Source: Portulaca oleracea (lineage: Eukaryota > Streptophyta > Magnoliopsida > Caryophyllales > Portulacaceae). From it: DNA of 64,000 bases. The notes beneath the pieces are model-generated. The model did no database searches, was not told the origin of the DNA, and saw only the letters and a list, made by a program, of their open reading frames with translations. Positions 23,228-34,889 of the stretch are shown here, in pieces; the stretch's first letter is position 1; each line of letters opens with the position of its first letter. The DNA is taken from positions 20,914,169 to 20,978,168 of the forward strand of contig CM055886.1 in NCBI GenBank assembly GCA_029582165.1. The letters are read 5' to 3'. The position numbers were made by a program, and so were the translations under genes.

Positions 23228-24323
23228 TCAATTTGTGTTGATCGTTGAGGTACTTGAGGGCTTCGTGGTTTGAATGCAATACAAACTCCTTGGGCTGGAG
23301 ATAATGTGGCCAATGATCAAGGGTTCGTACCATCGCGTAGAACTCCTTGTCATATGTATTGTAGTTGAGTCTCGATCCACTAAGCTTTTCACTAAAGAAA
23401 ACAATGTGTCTTTAGTCATGGTCCAAAATCGCACCAATTCCAACACCACTTGCATCACACTCAACCTCAAACAAAATATAAAAGTTCAGGAGTGCTAAAA
23501 ACGGTGCACTAGAAAGATTTTCCTTGATAGATTCAAAAGCCTTTTGAGCCATGGAAGTCCATATGAAGACTCCTTTCTTCAAACATTCAGTGATCGGGGC
23601 CATAAGTGTGGAGAAATTTTGGATAAAATGCCAGTAGAATGAGGTGAGGCCATGGAAGCTACGTACTTCAGTAATAGTAGACGGTGTAAGCAGGTTCGAA
23701 TTACTTCAACTTTGTATTCATCCATATAGATTCCATCCCAAGACACTATGTACTCTAAGAAGTTCACCTTCGGTGAGAAGAACTCGTGTTTCTCAAGTTT
23801 TCCATAAAGCTTTTGTTTCCGGAGAATCTCAAAAACCTCCTTGAGGTGTTGCACATGCTCTCGTTCATCCTTGGAGTAGACCAAGATGTCATCAAAGTAC
23901 TCCACAAAGAATTTTTCGAGAAGAGGCATTAGAACTTCGTTCATTAATCTCATGAATGTGTTAGGTACGTTGGAAAGACCAAACAACATCACTAGCCACG
24001 CCACCATTAGTCTTAAAGGCCATCTTCCATTAGTCTTCGTACTTCATACAAATTTGGTAATAACCGCTCCGTAGATCAATCTTGGAGAACACGATAGTGC
24101 CATAGAGTTCATCAAAGAGATCATCAAGGCGGGGTATCGGGTATTGATACTTAACCATGATGTTGTTGATGGAACGACTATCGACACACATATGATAGGT
24201 CCTATCCTTCTTCGACACTAGGAGAGCTAGCACGAAGTATGGGCTCAATCTCTCACAAACGTAACCTTGGGGGATGAGTTCGATGACTTGACGTTGGAGC
24301 TCATGGTCTGTTCGCGGTTGCAT
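23228..24323 (-). pseudogene. Gypsy-1 reverse transcriptase and RNase H (broken)
   Basis: 24030-24323 has [24 protein letters not shown] and [13 protein letters not shown]. 23579-24007 has [13 protein letters not shown], the catalytic YFDD-type box. 23412-23603 begins RNase H with [16 protein letters not shown], and 23228-23470 continues it in another frame. Four ORFs cover what should be one. Confidence 0.88.
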
Positions 24324-24581
24324 CGATAAGCGGAATTGTTGGGAGGCACCGACCCCAAAACCAAGTCTTCTTTGTGCTCAATACCCCGAATTATTGGGAA
24401 GCCACGAGGAAGATCTCCGGGAAAGACATCACGGTATTGGGAGAGGATAGGTTTAATTTGGGGAGCTAAAGGTGTCACTTCCTCGCATTGGTTACTCTTG
24501 AGCAAAAGTAAGGTGAGGACTTGTTTTCCTTTGTTCAAGGCACGCTCTACCTGTGTTCCCTTCATGAGATGGTTCCTCTTC

Positions 24582-24960
24582 TTACTTCCCACCCGAGTGT
24601 ATTTTGTGGAGTTTAGTAAGGGGTAAGGGGTTGAGCACATTATTCTCTTTTCCCATGAACAACGAATACATATTTTTGACTCCATGATGCATGACACCCT
24701 GGAAGAATTGCCACAGATACCCATGCAAAACATGATATGCATCCATATACACAATGTCACATAACACAACATCTCTATAAGGATCGATTGAAAATGAAAT
24801 GAGACATCATTGCTGGTTTACCTTTACTTCATTGGTGTCATTGAGCCACTTGAGGGAGTACACAAAGGATGAACAATAAAGGGAAGGTTCAACTTTCCGA
24901 TGAGTAGTAGAGGCCACATTTGTACAAATTCCACTATCAATCATTATATGGAAAACTCTA
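24582..24960 (-). pseudogene. Gypsy-1 aspartic protease region
   Basis: Near 24890-24955 the minus strand reads IMIDSGICTNVAS, a retropepsin D-S-G site. YMDAYHVLHGYLWQF follows, corresponding to the family's second conserved block. A stop lies between the two. Confidence 0.75.
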
Positions 24961-24962
24961 TC

Positions 24963-26150
24963 TTAGATCTTGCACTTGGTGCGAAAGATCATTTCCCTTT
25001 GGGTTAAGTCCCGAGGTCCCTCTTCAATGTAAAGAGACCTTTGAAGGACTAGCACCTCACCATCTTCGACATCAACTCCAACACCATTCTTAACATTTTC
25101 GAGAATCATCTCTTCATTGTCTTGCTCATCAACATCACTTTGAGTTGTCTCCTCAAAAACAACTTCTTTGATTTCTTCAATTTCTTGGACAGTCACCACA
25201 CACTTGGTGGGACATTCAAATTGGTAGTGACCATATCCGTGACATTTAAAACATTTACAACACTAAAGCTTCTTGAGAGGCTCTTTAGGAACCGTTTGGG
25301 GAGAAACAGGTGTCCTGCAGCTGAAAAGAACTTGATCAATCCGTCAGCAAGAAAAGATTAGTTTAAGGTGCGATGCCTATAAGGTAAGAGCTTACGGGGA
25401 GGGAGAGAAAAGAAAGGGCTAGAGAAGTAAGAGCAAGTACAACTTGAATTTATCTCCTTTAGGATCTTAAGGGAACATCGCCTTTAGAACAACTTCCTTT
25501 GGCAAAAGAACCAGACTTGGCGATGGGTATGGCCCCTTCATTCTTCTTCCTTCTTCTTTCTTCTACAAGAGAGGCCAACATATATAGATCATTAAGGGAA
25601 AATTACTCATACATATTCTCCTTGGAAGTGATTTTGTAATTAAGTCCATTGAGGAATGAGTCCATGAGTTATTCTTGGGATTCTAGGGTCTCACATTTCA
25701 TCAAGAGTCATTAAAACTCTCAAATATACTCAGAAATAATCTTAAAACCTTGCTAGTGTGTGAACATTTGGTTGTAAGGATCTTGTTTATAGCATGAAGG
25801 CACAAATCATAGCTCCTTATACTTCTTCAACTTTTCCCAAGTCCGAATTTGAGACTTGCCTTCCTTGACCCTTTCTTGCTTGACATTCTCAAACCATAGA
25901 GAGACATATTCTCAAACCATCATCGAAGCCAATAAGACCTTGGGGAACATGAAGAGGAGAATGTGCTCAAATGGGAAGGGAAGACCACCAATTTGTGAAA
26001 AGGGTGATGGTTAGGGATTCACCTCAACTCTCATTGGAGCGTGAAGACGTAGGGCTTCAATTGATCCAACTAGTTCGCCAATTTGTCATTGAAGCATATT
26101 TTGATTGTTCACAACAAATTGTTGAATATCCGTAACCGTTGCAAAGTATT
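24963..26150 (-). pseudogene. Gypsy-1 gag with zinc knuckle (degraded)
   Basis: CFKCHGYGHYQFEC (CX2CX4HX4C) is encoded near 25205-25260, followed by an acidic linker (24963-25199) leading to protease. Upstream to about 26150 the gag reading is scattered over all three minus frames. The N-terminal coiled segment (QIGELVGSIEALRLHAP) is near 26045-26095. Confidence 0.7.
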
Positions 26151-26183
26151 CTCGAGGCTACTTTGAGATTGAGGAATTTGGTT

Positions 26184-26512
26184 TTAAGGAGAAAATAAAG
26201 ATATGATCACTTCTAAAGATGCGACTCTCCAAAGTGACCTGGGCACTTCTATGGATGATTGACTAAAGAAGAGCTCCACCATCAATGTCCAAAAATCAGC
26301 ACCAATACTCCACCAAAATAACATAAAGATCCACCAACTATTTCTAAAGAAGTATCATTAAGCACCACCAACAAGAAATGATAAAGCTTGTAGAGAGCTT
26401 TTTGAGAGAATCTTAAAAATACACAGGTTCATTACATTAACATAGCTGAGTTCTTCCCCCTTCAAAGGCCAAATATATATGACTAAACTTAAGGCAAATC
26501 CTTAGGGAAATA
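26184..26512 (-). repeat. Gypsy-1 5' LTR, inner segment
   Basis: It aligns with 19270-19597 of the 3' LTR. At 26508-26512 it carries the left TSD (AAATA) of the large element inserted here. The expected leader and PBS are absent next to gag, so a deletion joins the LTR to gag. Confidence 0.8.
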
Positions 26513-28493
26513 TGTGGACATTTTTCTTCGTCGTTTGGGCTTCCGAACGTCCACGTTTGGATTGGGGTGTGATTCGGTGATTTGTGCTTGGGTTTAACCT
26601 TTGAAAACTCTTTAAGGAAATCTGTCATATATTTCATGAATAATGCTTTGTAAAATCATTATCCCTTTACTTATTCATTTTATGAGTCATGGAATTAAAC
26701 CTTTAAGAGTGAACATCCACTTGCTCCAAACTCTTCTAAATTTAACCCAATTTGCTCATTTAAATGTTAGGCTCGAAAGAGAGGGATTTATGCAACCATT
26801 ATTTAGAAATATAAGAAAGAAAACCCTAAAGTTGCATCGATACGTTGTAAAACCATGTTAACCATAGTTTATGCAACCCTCGATGTATTTTAGTTCGAAA
26901 TGGGAGTCGCCACCCGAATTTTTAAGGGAAAAGCCAAGACAAAACCAAAAGGAAAATAAAGAAAGGCTCCGCCTGCGAAACCCAAGAATGGATTCGGGGG
27001 TAAGGCTGTGAACTCGAAAAGTAAACTTTAAGAGTTCGCCTCTCACAAAAGGAAATACTCTACTAAAAGTTTAAAATGAGCTTTTGATAAAGTTTGGAAG
27101 GGAAATGAATAAGAACTTTATAGGATTATTTCATTGAACATGCAATAATAAGAATGAAAGGAATATACAACATGTACACTTTATTCCCATAAGGAAAGAA
27201 AAACAATTAAGAGCTTACATTGTGACCTTTCTTTAGGGAAGCCTTGCCTGGCCTTTGTAGAAGCCTCTTTGGATGCCTTTGAAAGCCTTGAATACTCCTT
27301 TTGAAGATGCCAAAATGGTGCTAAAAATGGATGGAGAAAGGTATGGAAAAGAGGTGAAGAAAAGGTAGGAAAAGGCTCATTTTGTGGTGTTTTAAGTAGT
27401 AGAAAGGTTAGGCTTTTGTGGAGTTTTAGGGTTTTGTTGAAAGATAATGGAAGGAAGATGAGAATGGAGATAAGAGGCTTAAACAAGTAGAGAAAAGGAG
27501 ATAATAATGATAGGAAAGTGATGAAGAAGGTTAGTAAAAAGGTAGGGAAAAAGGATAGGAAGAAAGGGCTTTTTTGTGGGTTTTTAGTGGTGTTTTAGGA
27601 TGCTTTTGTGAGGGTTTTATGTAAGAATGGTGAGGATAGTATGACAGTAGGGATGAGAGGTTTAAGAAGATGAAGATATGGAGATTGGGATGATAAGAAA
27701 ATAGTGGAGAAGGGATAGAGAAATTGTGGTAGAGTGATAAATACTAGAATGGGCAGATTAGAGAGATGAGAGAATAGAAGTGTAAGGGAAAGAATGAATG
27801 AATGATTGAGTGACTTTGGCCTTGAGAGGAGGGTGGTATTTATAGTAGAATGAGAGAGTAGAGATACATATGCATGCATGCACACACATAGTAATCTCCA
27901 GCTAGGCACAAAACACTAAGGCAGTAGGGGGGTGAACTTGGAATGGACGGCAACACGTGGTCAATTGACCACGTGTGGTTGGTGTGTGTAGGCCGGTCGG
28001 CCACTACGCCTTTACGTCCATGCATGCATGGACGGTGGAGTGTGAAGCCAATCTGCCTAGGGAAGCTGCCCTTCACACTGGACGGAGAGAGCATATATTA
28101 TTTAGCTTTTGAGAGTGTCTTTGAATGCTTTTGTGAGGATTCGATCTCGGGACCTCTTGGAGCATCTTTGCATGTCACCTTTACGTAGCTCATGCATGAC
28201 ATGCATGGTTGAATTTATTATTTTAATTACGTAAAGGTTGTGCATGCAATTTTCGCATAAAGTCGAGAATGTAGAGTGCATGCATGCGAGTCTTTTGGCT
28301 TCGGTTTTGGCTTCCCTTATTTCCTAATTTTCTAGCTAAAAATACATAAAAAGGAAATAATAAAAAATTACATTTAAAAGTATATAAAATCTGTGCTAAA
28401 AATTCAGCTTATCGATCGAATTCTTCTTCTTCAATTTTGCTTCATTATATATAGAAGTGCTATATATTTATGTGACAAAATCCGGTGTCTACA
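26513..28493 (-). repeat. LTR-A (3' LTR of outer element)
   Basis: On the minus strand it starts TGTAGACACCGG and ends ..TGTCCACA. It holds the conserved GGAGTCGCCACC block (26903-26914), a TATA box (minus strand, 27837-27844), a 24-bp G-box palindrome (27953-27976) and a 20-bp RY palindrome (28015-28034). Confidence 0.9.
27837..28034 (-). promoter_or_regulatory. LTR-A promoter-like module: RY palindrome, double G-box palindrome, TATA
   Basis: Reading on the minus strand: CGTCCATGCATGCATGGACG (28034-28015, contains the RY core CATGCATG), then the half ACACGTGGTCAA with its exact inverse (27976-27953, two CACGTG G-boxes), then TATAAATA (27844-27837), about 110 bp downstream. G-box plus RY is the arrangement known from seed/ABA-responsive plant promoters. 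Function here is inferred. Confidence 0.6.
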
Positions 28494-28513
28494 GATAGCC
28501 CCCACTTTGATTG
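28494..28513 (-). promoter_or_regulatory. Outer element polypurine tract
   Basis: The minus strand reads CAATCAAAGTGGGGGCTATC directly before the LTR start TGTAGACACC. Confidence 0.75.
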
Positions 28514-30909
28514 AATACTGGATAGGATGAAAATCAAAGTAGAACTGATGTGATGGACACCGGTCGAGATATGACTTTAGAATGCAAAGCCTGAGGATAT
28601 GACTTTGTGGAGTGCAAAGCCTGGGGTGATGCTTGGAAGCTGAGTCCTGCATCGCAGTTGTGGGCGGCATGCGCCTTTGTAGAGGATGATCTCGAGCAAG
28701 AGTGATGCTCTACTTGAAATGATCTCAGACGTTTGACGACGTCCTACTTGAAAAGGTGAGTTGACACTTGGAAGCTGAGTCCTGTGTCGCGGTTGGCGAA
28801 CTTGCACCGATAAGTGTTCTCAGGCGAGAATGAAACCTTACTTATTATAGAGATTTTGTCGAACCTGATGCCGACGACTCGTGGATGTTGATGTTGATTT
28901 TCTAGTCTTTCCCAATGTCGATTCCAGTTTTTCCCGTGTCGTTTCTAGTCTTTCCCGGTGTAGATGTTGATGATTGTTGGCATGTTCAATGCCGAAGGAC
29001 TTCATCGATCGCGATGTCGATGGCCTGGGGGTCGAGACTTCATCGGGCGTGCTGCCGATGGCTCGGGGATTAGGACTGCATCGAAACTCTGCCGATGGCC
29101 CTGGTTATCGAGACTTCACCGAAACTCTGCCGGTGGCTCTGATGCTGATGGGGACTTACGCCGATTGGCGACCCTGTTTTTGGTCTTTTTGATGATGACG
29201 ATGATAGCGGCGACAAACTGGACGCGAGGCCAGATGCCGAGACTAACCAGACGCGAGGCTGGAAGCCGCTGATGATGATGATGATGATAGTGGTGATGAT
29301 GATGATGATGATGATGACAAATTGGACGCGAGGCCAGATGCCAGACTAACCAGACGCGAGGCTGGAAGCCGACCAACCAAACGCAACGCTGGAGGTGAAA
29401 GGGATTGCACCGAAACTCTGTCGATGGCCCTGATGTTGAGACTTCACTGATCTCAATGCCGGTGGCTCTGTTGCCGATGGGGACTTAAGCCGATTGGCTA
29501 CCCCGTTTTGGCCTTTTCAGATGATGATGACATTTTTTTTTATGCCGATGAGACTTCACTGGACGCGATGCCAATGGCTCTTATTCCTGAGATCTCGTCG
29601 AAGCTGATGTTGACGACTCTTATTGCTGAGACTGCACCAATCTCTGCCGGTGGCTCTGATTTTGATTTTCAGTGGCAATTCAATGCCTAGAGACTTCATC
29701 GATCGTGATGTCAATGACCCTTATTTTCCTCAGATTATGTCAGCACGATCATTAGGAAAATGCTCTTATTTGGGGACTTGATGCTCTATTCTTGAGAAGA
29801 CCACTCCTCCTTATTGGGCATACTTAGCCGTGCTCCTCCTTGAAAATGTGCAAGCTTGAGCCCTTTGAAACAAGCATGGAGGAAAGGCAAAGGCTCCTTC
29901 TTTCCCTAGGCCGACCGGACACTAGAGAGAAGAGAGGAGTCCTTGCATTCACTCGGTCGCTTAGCAACAAGCATGGAGAAAAGACAAAGGCTCCTTTTTT
30001 CCCTAGGCCAGCCGGACACTAGAGAGAAGAGAGGAATCTTTGCATTCACTCCAGCTTTTGCAGGCCATGCAAGAGACAAATCTTATCACAATTATTGTAG
30101 ATAGCCTCAAGGTTAATCGATCTAGAGCCTGGGCATATGAGGGCATAACACGTGGCCGTGTTTAACCAAGCTCTTGATCTTATAAATTGGAGCTTCTTCT
30201 TGGCCTTCTTCTTGTTTTCTGGATTTTCTTCTTTTTTGTTTGTATTTTCGACTTTTATTGAAAAGTGATGGCTTCTTCCACTCTCACGTCTGGCATACTT
30301 CATTTCTTCTACAAGCTTATTTTATAGCATGTTGTTGTTGAAACGACTTGCATGTTACTGCTTGTTTAAGCACTTTAAGTTGAATTCAAAGTAAATGATA
30401 CTTCAGATTTTGCTTTAAGCGCATAGACGCCAACATCTTCTTTGCTCATGGTTACATGAGTTTGGAATTCCACTGGGGAACATGGATTCTTGAATTTCCC
30501 CCGGTCACCAATCCGTATCAGTCATGTGAAGAATCTATCCTTCGTGTCAGACAGGTGCCATTCGGGTTTGGCTGAAGAGGATGTTGTCCTTCGTGTCGGA
30601 CAATTGCCATTCATGTCTAGTTGAGAAAGATTTTGTCCTTCGTGTTGGACAATCGCCATTCTTGTCTGGCAGATGATGAAGATTCTATCCTTCATGTTGG
30701 ACAATCGATTTATGACTTGATTGGATGCTAGCTTGACTTGCTAGAATTGGATTAGAGATTGCTCCAATCTTGCTCTCAGTGATAAGAAATCATGTTGACC
30801 GGTCTGGATGAGATGACCTACGGGCTTAACCAGCCCCTAGTGTTGCGTTCTGGAGCAGCGATGTGACACTTCTTTGCCTTCCTTTTTTTTTGTTTTTATA
30901 TGCAGGTAT
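28514..30909. repeat. Outer element internal region, left part: non-coding tandem repeats
   Basis: About 28860-29700 is a degenerate array of phrases such as GACTTCATCGATC, CTGCCGATGGC and GGTGGCTCTGATG. A 49-bp unit with GACGCGAGGCCAGATGCC occurs at about 29220 and 29325, split by a (GAT)n run (29269-29318). A roughly 95-bp duplication (CAAGCATGGAG..) lies at about 29872 and 29967. A roughly 60-bp unit (TTGTCCTTCGTGTCGGACAA) repeats at 30530-30710. No recognisable protein. Confidence 0.7.
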
Positions 30910-30914
30910 GCATG

Positions 30915-32606
30915 TGTGGACATTTTCCCTCCCCGTTCAGGCTTCCGCACGTCCACGTTGGATTGGGGTGTGATTCGGTGATTTGTGCTGGGGTTTAACC
31001 TTTGAAAATTCTTTAAGGAAATCTACCCTACATTTCATGAATAATATTTTGTAAAATCACATTCCCTTTACTTATGCATTTTATGAGTCATTGAATTAAA
31101 CCTTTAAGAGTGAACATCCACTTGTTCCAAACTCTTCTAAATTTAACCCAATTTGCTCATTTAAAATGTTAGGCTCGGAAGAAAGTAATTTATAAAAATA
31201 TTATTTAGTAATATAAGAAAGAAAACCCTAAAGTTGGATCGATACATTGTAAAACCATGTTAACCATAGTTTATGCAATCCTCGATGTATTTTGGTTTGA
31301 AATGGGAGTCGCCACCTGACTTTTTAAGGGAAACCCCAAGACAAAACCAAAAAGAAATAAAGAAAGACTCCGCCTGCGAAACCCAAGAATGGATTCGGGG
31401 GTAAGGCTACGAACTCGAAAAGTAAACTTAAAGAGTTCGCCTCTCACAAAAGGAAAGACTCTACTCAAAGTTTAAAATGTGCTTTTAATAAAGTTTGGAG
31501 GGGAAATAAATGAATAATTTATAGAATTATTTCATTGAATCATGCAACGAGTATGAAATATACAAGATAAAAGAAACATACAAAATACACAATTATGTAC
31601 AAGTAAAGAAGAACACTTAGAAGCTTACATTGCTACTTTGTTGGGGAAAGCCTTACCTAGCCTCTTGGTGCCTTGAAGAATCCTCTTTGATGCCTTAGAA
31701 ACCTATTCTCACAGTGCCAAGATGACGATAGAAAAGATGATAAAAGATGATAAGAAAGAAGGTGGAAAGAAGGATTTTTTTGTGGTTATGAATGTGTTTA
31801 AGCTTGGGTTTTAGGTGGAGTATAGGATGGATAGAATAGGATATGTATTTAGGATTTTTGTGATAGAAGAATGAGGATTATGGTGGTAAGAAATATGATG
31901 GAGGATAATAAGGATGTTAGTAGAATGATAAGAGAGACGATATGAGAGTATAAGAAGTCGAGAGTGTTTATGAGATTTGAGAGATGAGAGATGAGAGAAT
32001 TAGTAGGATGAAGAATGGATGAGTGAATTGGTGAGTTTGGCTTGAGAGAAGGGTGGTATTTATAGGAGGAGTAGAGGGTGGACAATACATGTATATACAT
32101 ACACATGCATTCACCTCGGATGTGGCAGTCAACAATGCAAGTTTCTAGGCAGTAGGGGGAGTGTATGGAGATGGACGACAGCGTGGTTAATTGACCACGT
32201 GTGGTTGGTGTCGTGTAGGCCGGTTGGCCACTGCGCCAGGGGGGAGAATCAGCTTTGTCCATACATGCATGGACGATGGAGTGTGAAGTCAAACTGCCTA
32301 GGGAAGCTGTCCTTCACACTGGACGAAATGAGAATGTGTTTAGCTAGCTTTTTAGGTTTTTGGAGTGTTTTTGTGAGGATTCAATCTTGAGGCCTCTTGG
32401 CACGTGGCTTGCATGGCTTGGCTTCCCTTTTTCTAATTTCCTAATTTTCTAACTAAAAATACATAAAAAGGAAGTAAAAAGTTAAAAAGTATATAAAATT
32501 TATGCTAAAATGTAGCTTATCGACTGACTTCTCTTTCTTTATTTTTGCTTCATTTTTATATAGGAATGTTATATATATATATGTGTGCCAAATTCCGGTG
32601 TCTACT
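30915..32606 (-). repeat. LTR-B (3' LTR of inner element)
   Basis: The conserved GGAGTCGCCACC block is at 31306-31317 and a minus-strand TATAAATA at 32057-32064. The G-box palindrome is eroded on one side (intact half 32191-32201) and the RY palindrome at 32258-32273 has one mismatch. The terminal base is T instead of A (GTCTACT), so the LTR lost its canonical TG start. It shows the empty site of the CACTA insertion found in LTR-C. Confidence 0.88.
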
Positions 32607-32626
32607 GAGAGCCCCCACTTTGATTG
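32607..32626 (-). promoter_or_regulatory. Inner element polypurine tract
   Basis: The minus strand reads CAATCAAAGTGGGGGCTCTC next to LTR-B, one base different from the outer element's. Confidence 0.75.
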
Positions 32627-33349
32627 AGTCCGAGGATAGGACGAAGTTCAAAGTAGTCTTGATTTGATGGACACCGGTCGGGATATGACTTTGTGGAGTG
32701 CAAAGTCTAAGGTGATGCTTGTTCTCTCATCAATCTTATTCTCTCCTTTTGCCCGATTTGCCTCAATAAGGTTTTCAAATCGGCCAGTCTATAGTTTTTC
32801 ACTCTTTTTTTTATTCTTTTTTCATTCTTTTTTCTCTTTATCTCTCTAACCCTGAATTCAAGAAATGAAGGGATGGGAATGAGGTATATGACAAAAATGG
32901 GAAGATAAGAGAAAGTGAATTTGTCAGACTTGGTTTATGAGGATGGCAGATGGATAAGAGAATTTTTCAACTCAAGTCGGGAGTACAAGCACGAAATTCT
33001 ATTTCAACAAATAGCAACAAGAGCAACCGAATCGAAGAAATGTATTAAGAACTGACTTTTAACTCTAACAGACTCTAGAAACGAAATGCTTGGCAATAAG
33101 GAATGTAGCTAACTCTAAGGTTCCCTTGATGATGTGCCCTCCCTGTCTTCGTCTAGGGAATCCATGTTCTATCTCCCTTTGTGCTGCTCTTGGCAGTAGC
33201 AGTTTCTTCCTGAATGGATCATGTCCTTAATCTTGTTCTTCAAAGTCCAACAATTCTCCGTATCGTGTCCCCGTAACCTATGGTGATTGCAGAATTTCAC
33301 GCCATCCCAAAATTCCTTTTATTGCTGGTTCGGGCCTTGACCCTAACAC
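32627..33349. other. Inner element internal region, non-coding
   Basis: Homologous to 42465-43130 of the outer element, including a polypyrimidine tract near 32800-32840. No gene seen. Confidence 0.65.
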
Positions 33350-34870
33350 TGGATAAATGAAGAAAAACCCATCCCAATGAATGCATGACCTAAATAACCT
33401 ATATGGACTTCCTAAAAATGAAAAATGCTTATATGCTGACTCGAGAGAGACTCACCCAGGACATGGGTTTGAATATGCTAATTGACCTACATGGGACATA
33501 CTAGGATGCAAGACTTCTATATGCTGACTTAAGGAAAAGACTTACCTATGACATGAGTCTATATGTCCTAAAATCTATATAAGACTTCCTAAAATGCAAA
33601 TGCCTATATGTTGACCCTTAAAGACTAACCTATGACATAGGCTACACTAGACTTACTAAAAAAAATGAAAGACATCCATATAATATGCCAATATGAGAAA
33701 AGACTCACCCATGACATGGGTTGACACTGGACTTCTAAAAAGACAGACATTTACATGATGACGTTAGACACAGACTTACCAATGACTTAGACCTTATACT
33801 AGAATCTATACAAAAAACAAAAAATACTTATATGCTAACTCTAGACAAAGACACACCCATGACATGGGTTTGCAGTTGACAACCTCAAAGTGAAAGACAC
33901 ATGCTGACTTGGGAAAGGACCTACCCATGACTTAGACCCTATATGAGACTTTCTAAGGAATGAAGACACTTACCTGCTGGCTCAAAAAATGACCTAACGT
34001 CTTACCCATGGCATGGGTTTTACTTTGGACTTTCTAAAAAAAGACAGACTCACATTGACTTAAAAAAGGATTCACCTATGACACGGACCTTACATGCGAC
34101 TCACTAATGACTGAAAGACCCTTACGTCCTAACCCGAGAAACAACTCAACGACTCACTTATGACTTCCAGGACCTAAACCCTATATGCGACTTCTTAAAG
34201 AATGAAAGACACTTACACAATAACTCAAGAACTTACCCATGATCTGGGTTTACATTGAACTTTCTAAAAAATGATAGATGTATATTAACTCAAGAAAAGA
34301 CTCGCCGATGACCTAGACCTCGTATGAAAACTTTCTAAAGAATGCAAGACACTTACATGTAGACACTAACACAAAGACTCATCCTAGACCTAGGTTTACA
34401 TTGAACTTCCTGAAAGAGGAACACACATGTTGACCCAAGGAAAGACCCACACATGACATGGACTCACATTGGACTTTCTAGAAATGAAAGACACACATTG
34501 ACTTAGGAAAAGACTGACCTAGGACCTAGACCCTATATACGACTTCCCAAAGAATAAAAAACACTTGCATGATGAGTCTAAAACAAAGACTTTCCTATGA
34601 CCTGGGTTTGCATACCCTATACACCTATATAAGACCCCTTAAAGAATGCAAGACACTGACATGCAGACTCTGAAACAAAGACTTACCCATAACCTGGGTT
34701 TACTAGACCATACATGATATCTCCTAGCGTGTAAGACACCTATATACTGACTCAGGAAACGACTCAGCTCTGATACTGGTTCACCGGTCCTAACCTCTAT
34801 GAGACGTCTAAAGAATGAAAGACACTTATTTACTGACTCAGGAACTCTTAACCTCTATACGACTCTAAGA
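33350..34870. repeat. Degenerate tandem array, roughly 90-100-bp units (inner element)
   Basis: Phrases ACCCATGACATGGGTTT, GACTTCCTAAAAAATGAAAG and CACTTACATGCTGACTC recur throughout with drift and variable spacing. ATGACATGGGT-type cores contain a short palindrome (CCCATG-N-CATGGG). The same array in the outer element lies at 43130-43954, 44654-44886 and 51540-51960. Confidence 0.75.
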
Positions 34871-34889
34871 CAAACATTAACACTTTTTA

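Noticed and set aside
29116..29376. Poly-His ORF that could look like a metal-binding protein
   Set aside because: It translates the (GAT)n run antisense inside the LARD repeat array.
32664..32849. Short ORF ending in Phe/Ser-rich hydrophobic residues
   Set aside because: Lies in the LARD interior over a polypyrimidine tract; the outer-element counterpart does not conserve the frame.
33350..34870. Regularly spaced repeats that might suggest a CRISPR array
   Set aside because: Units are degenerate, of variable spacing, lie inside a plant LTR element and have no unique spacers or cas genes.
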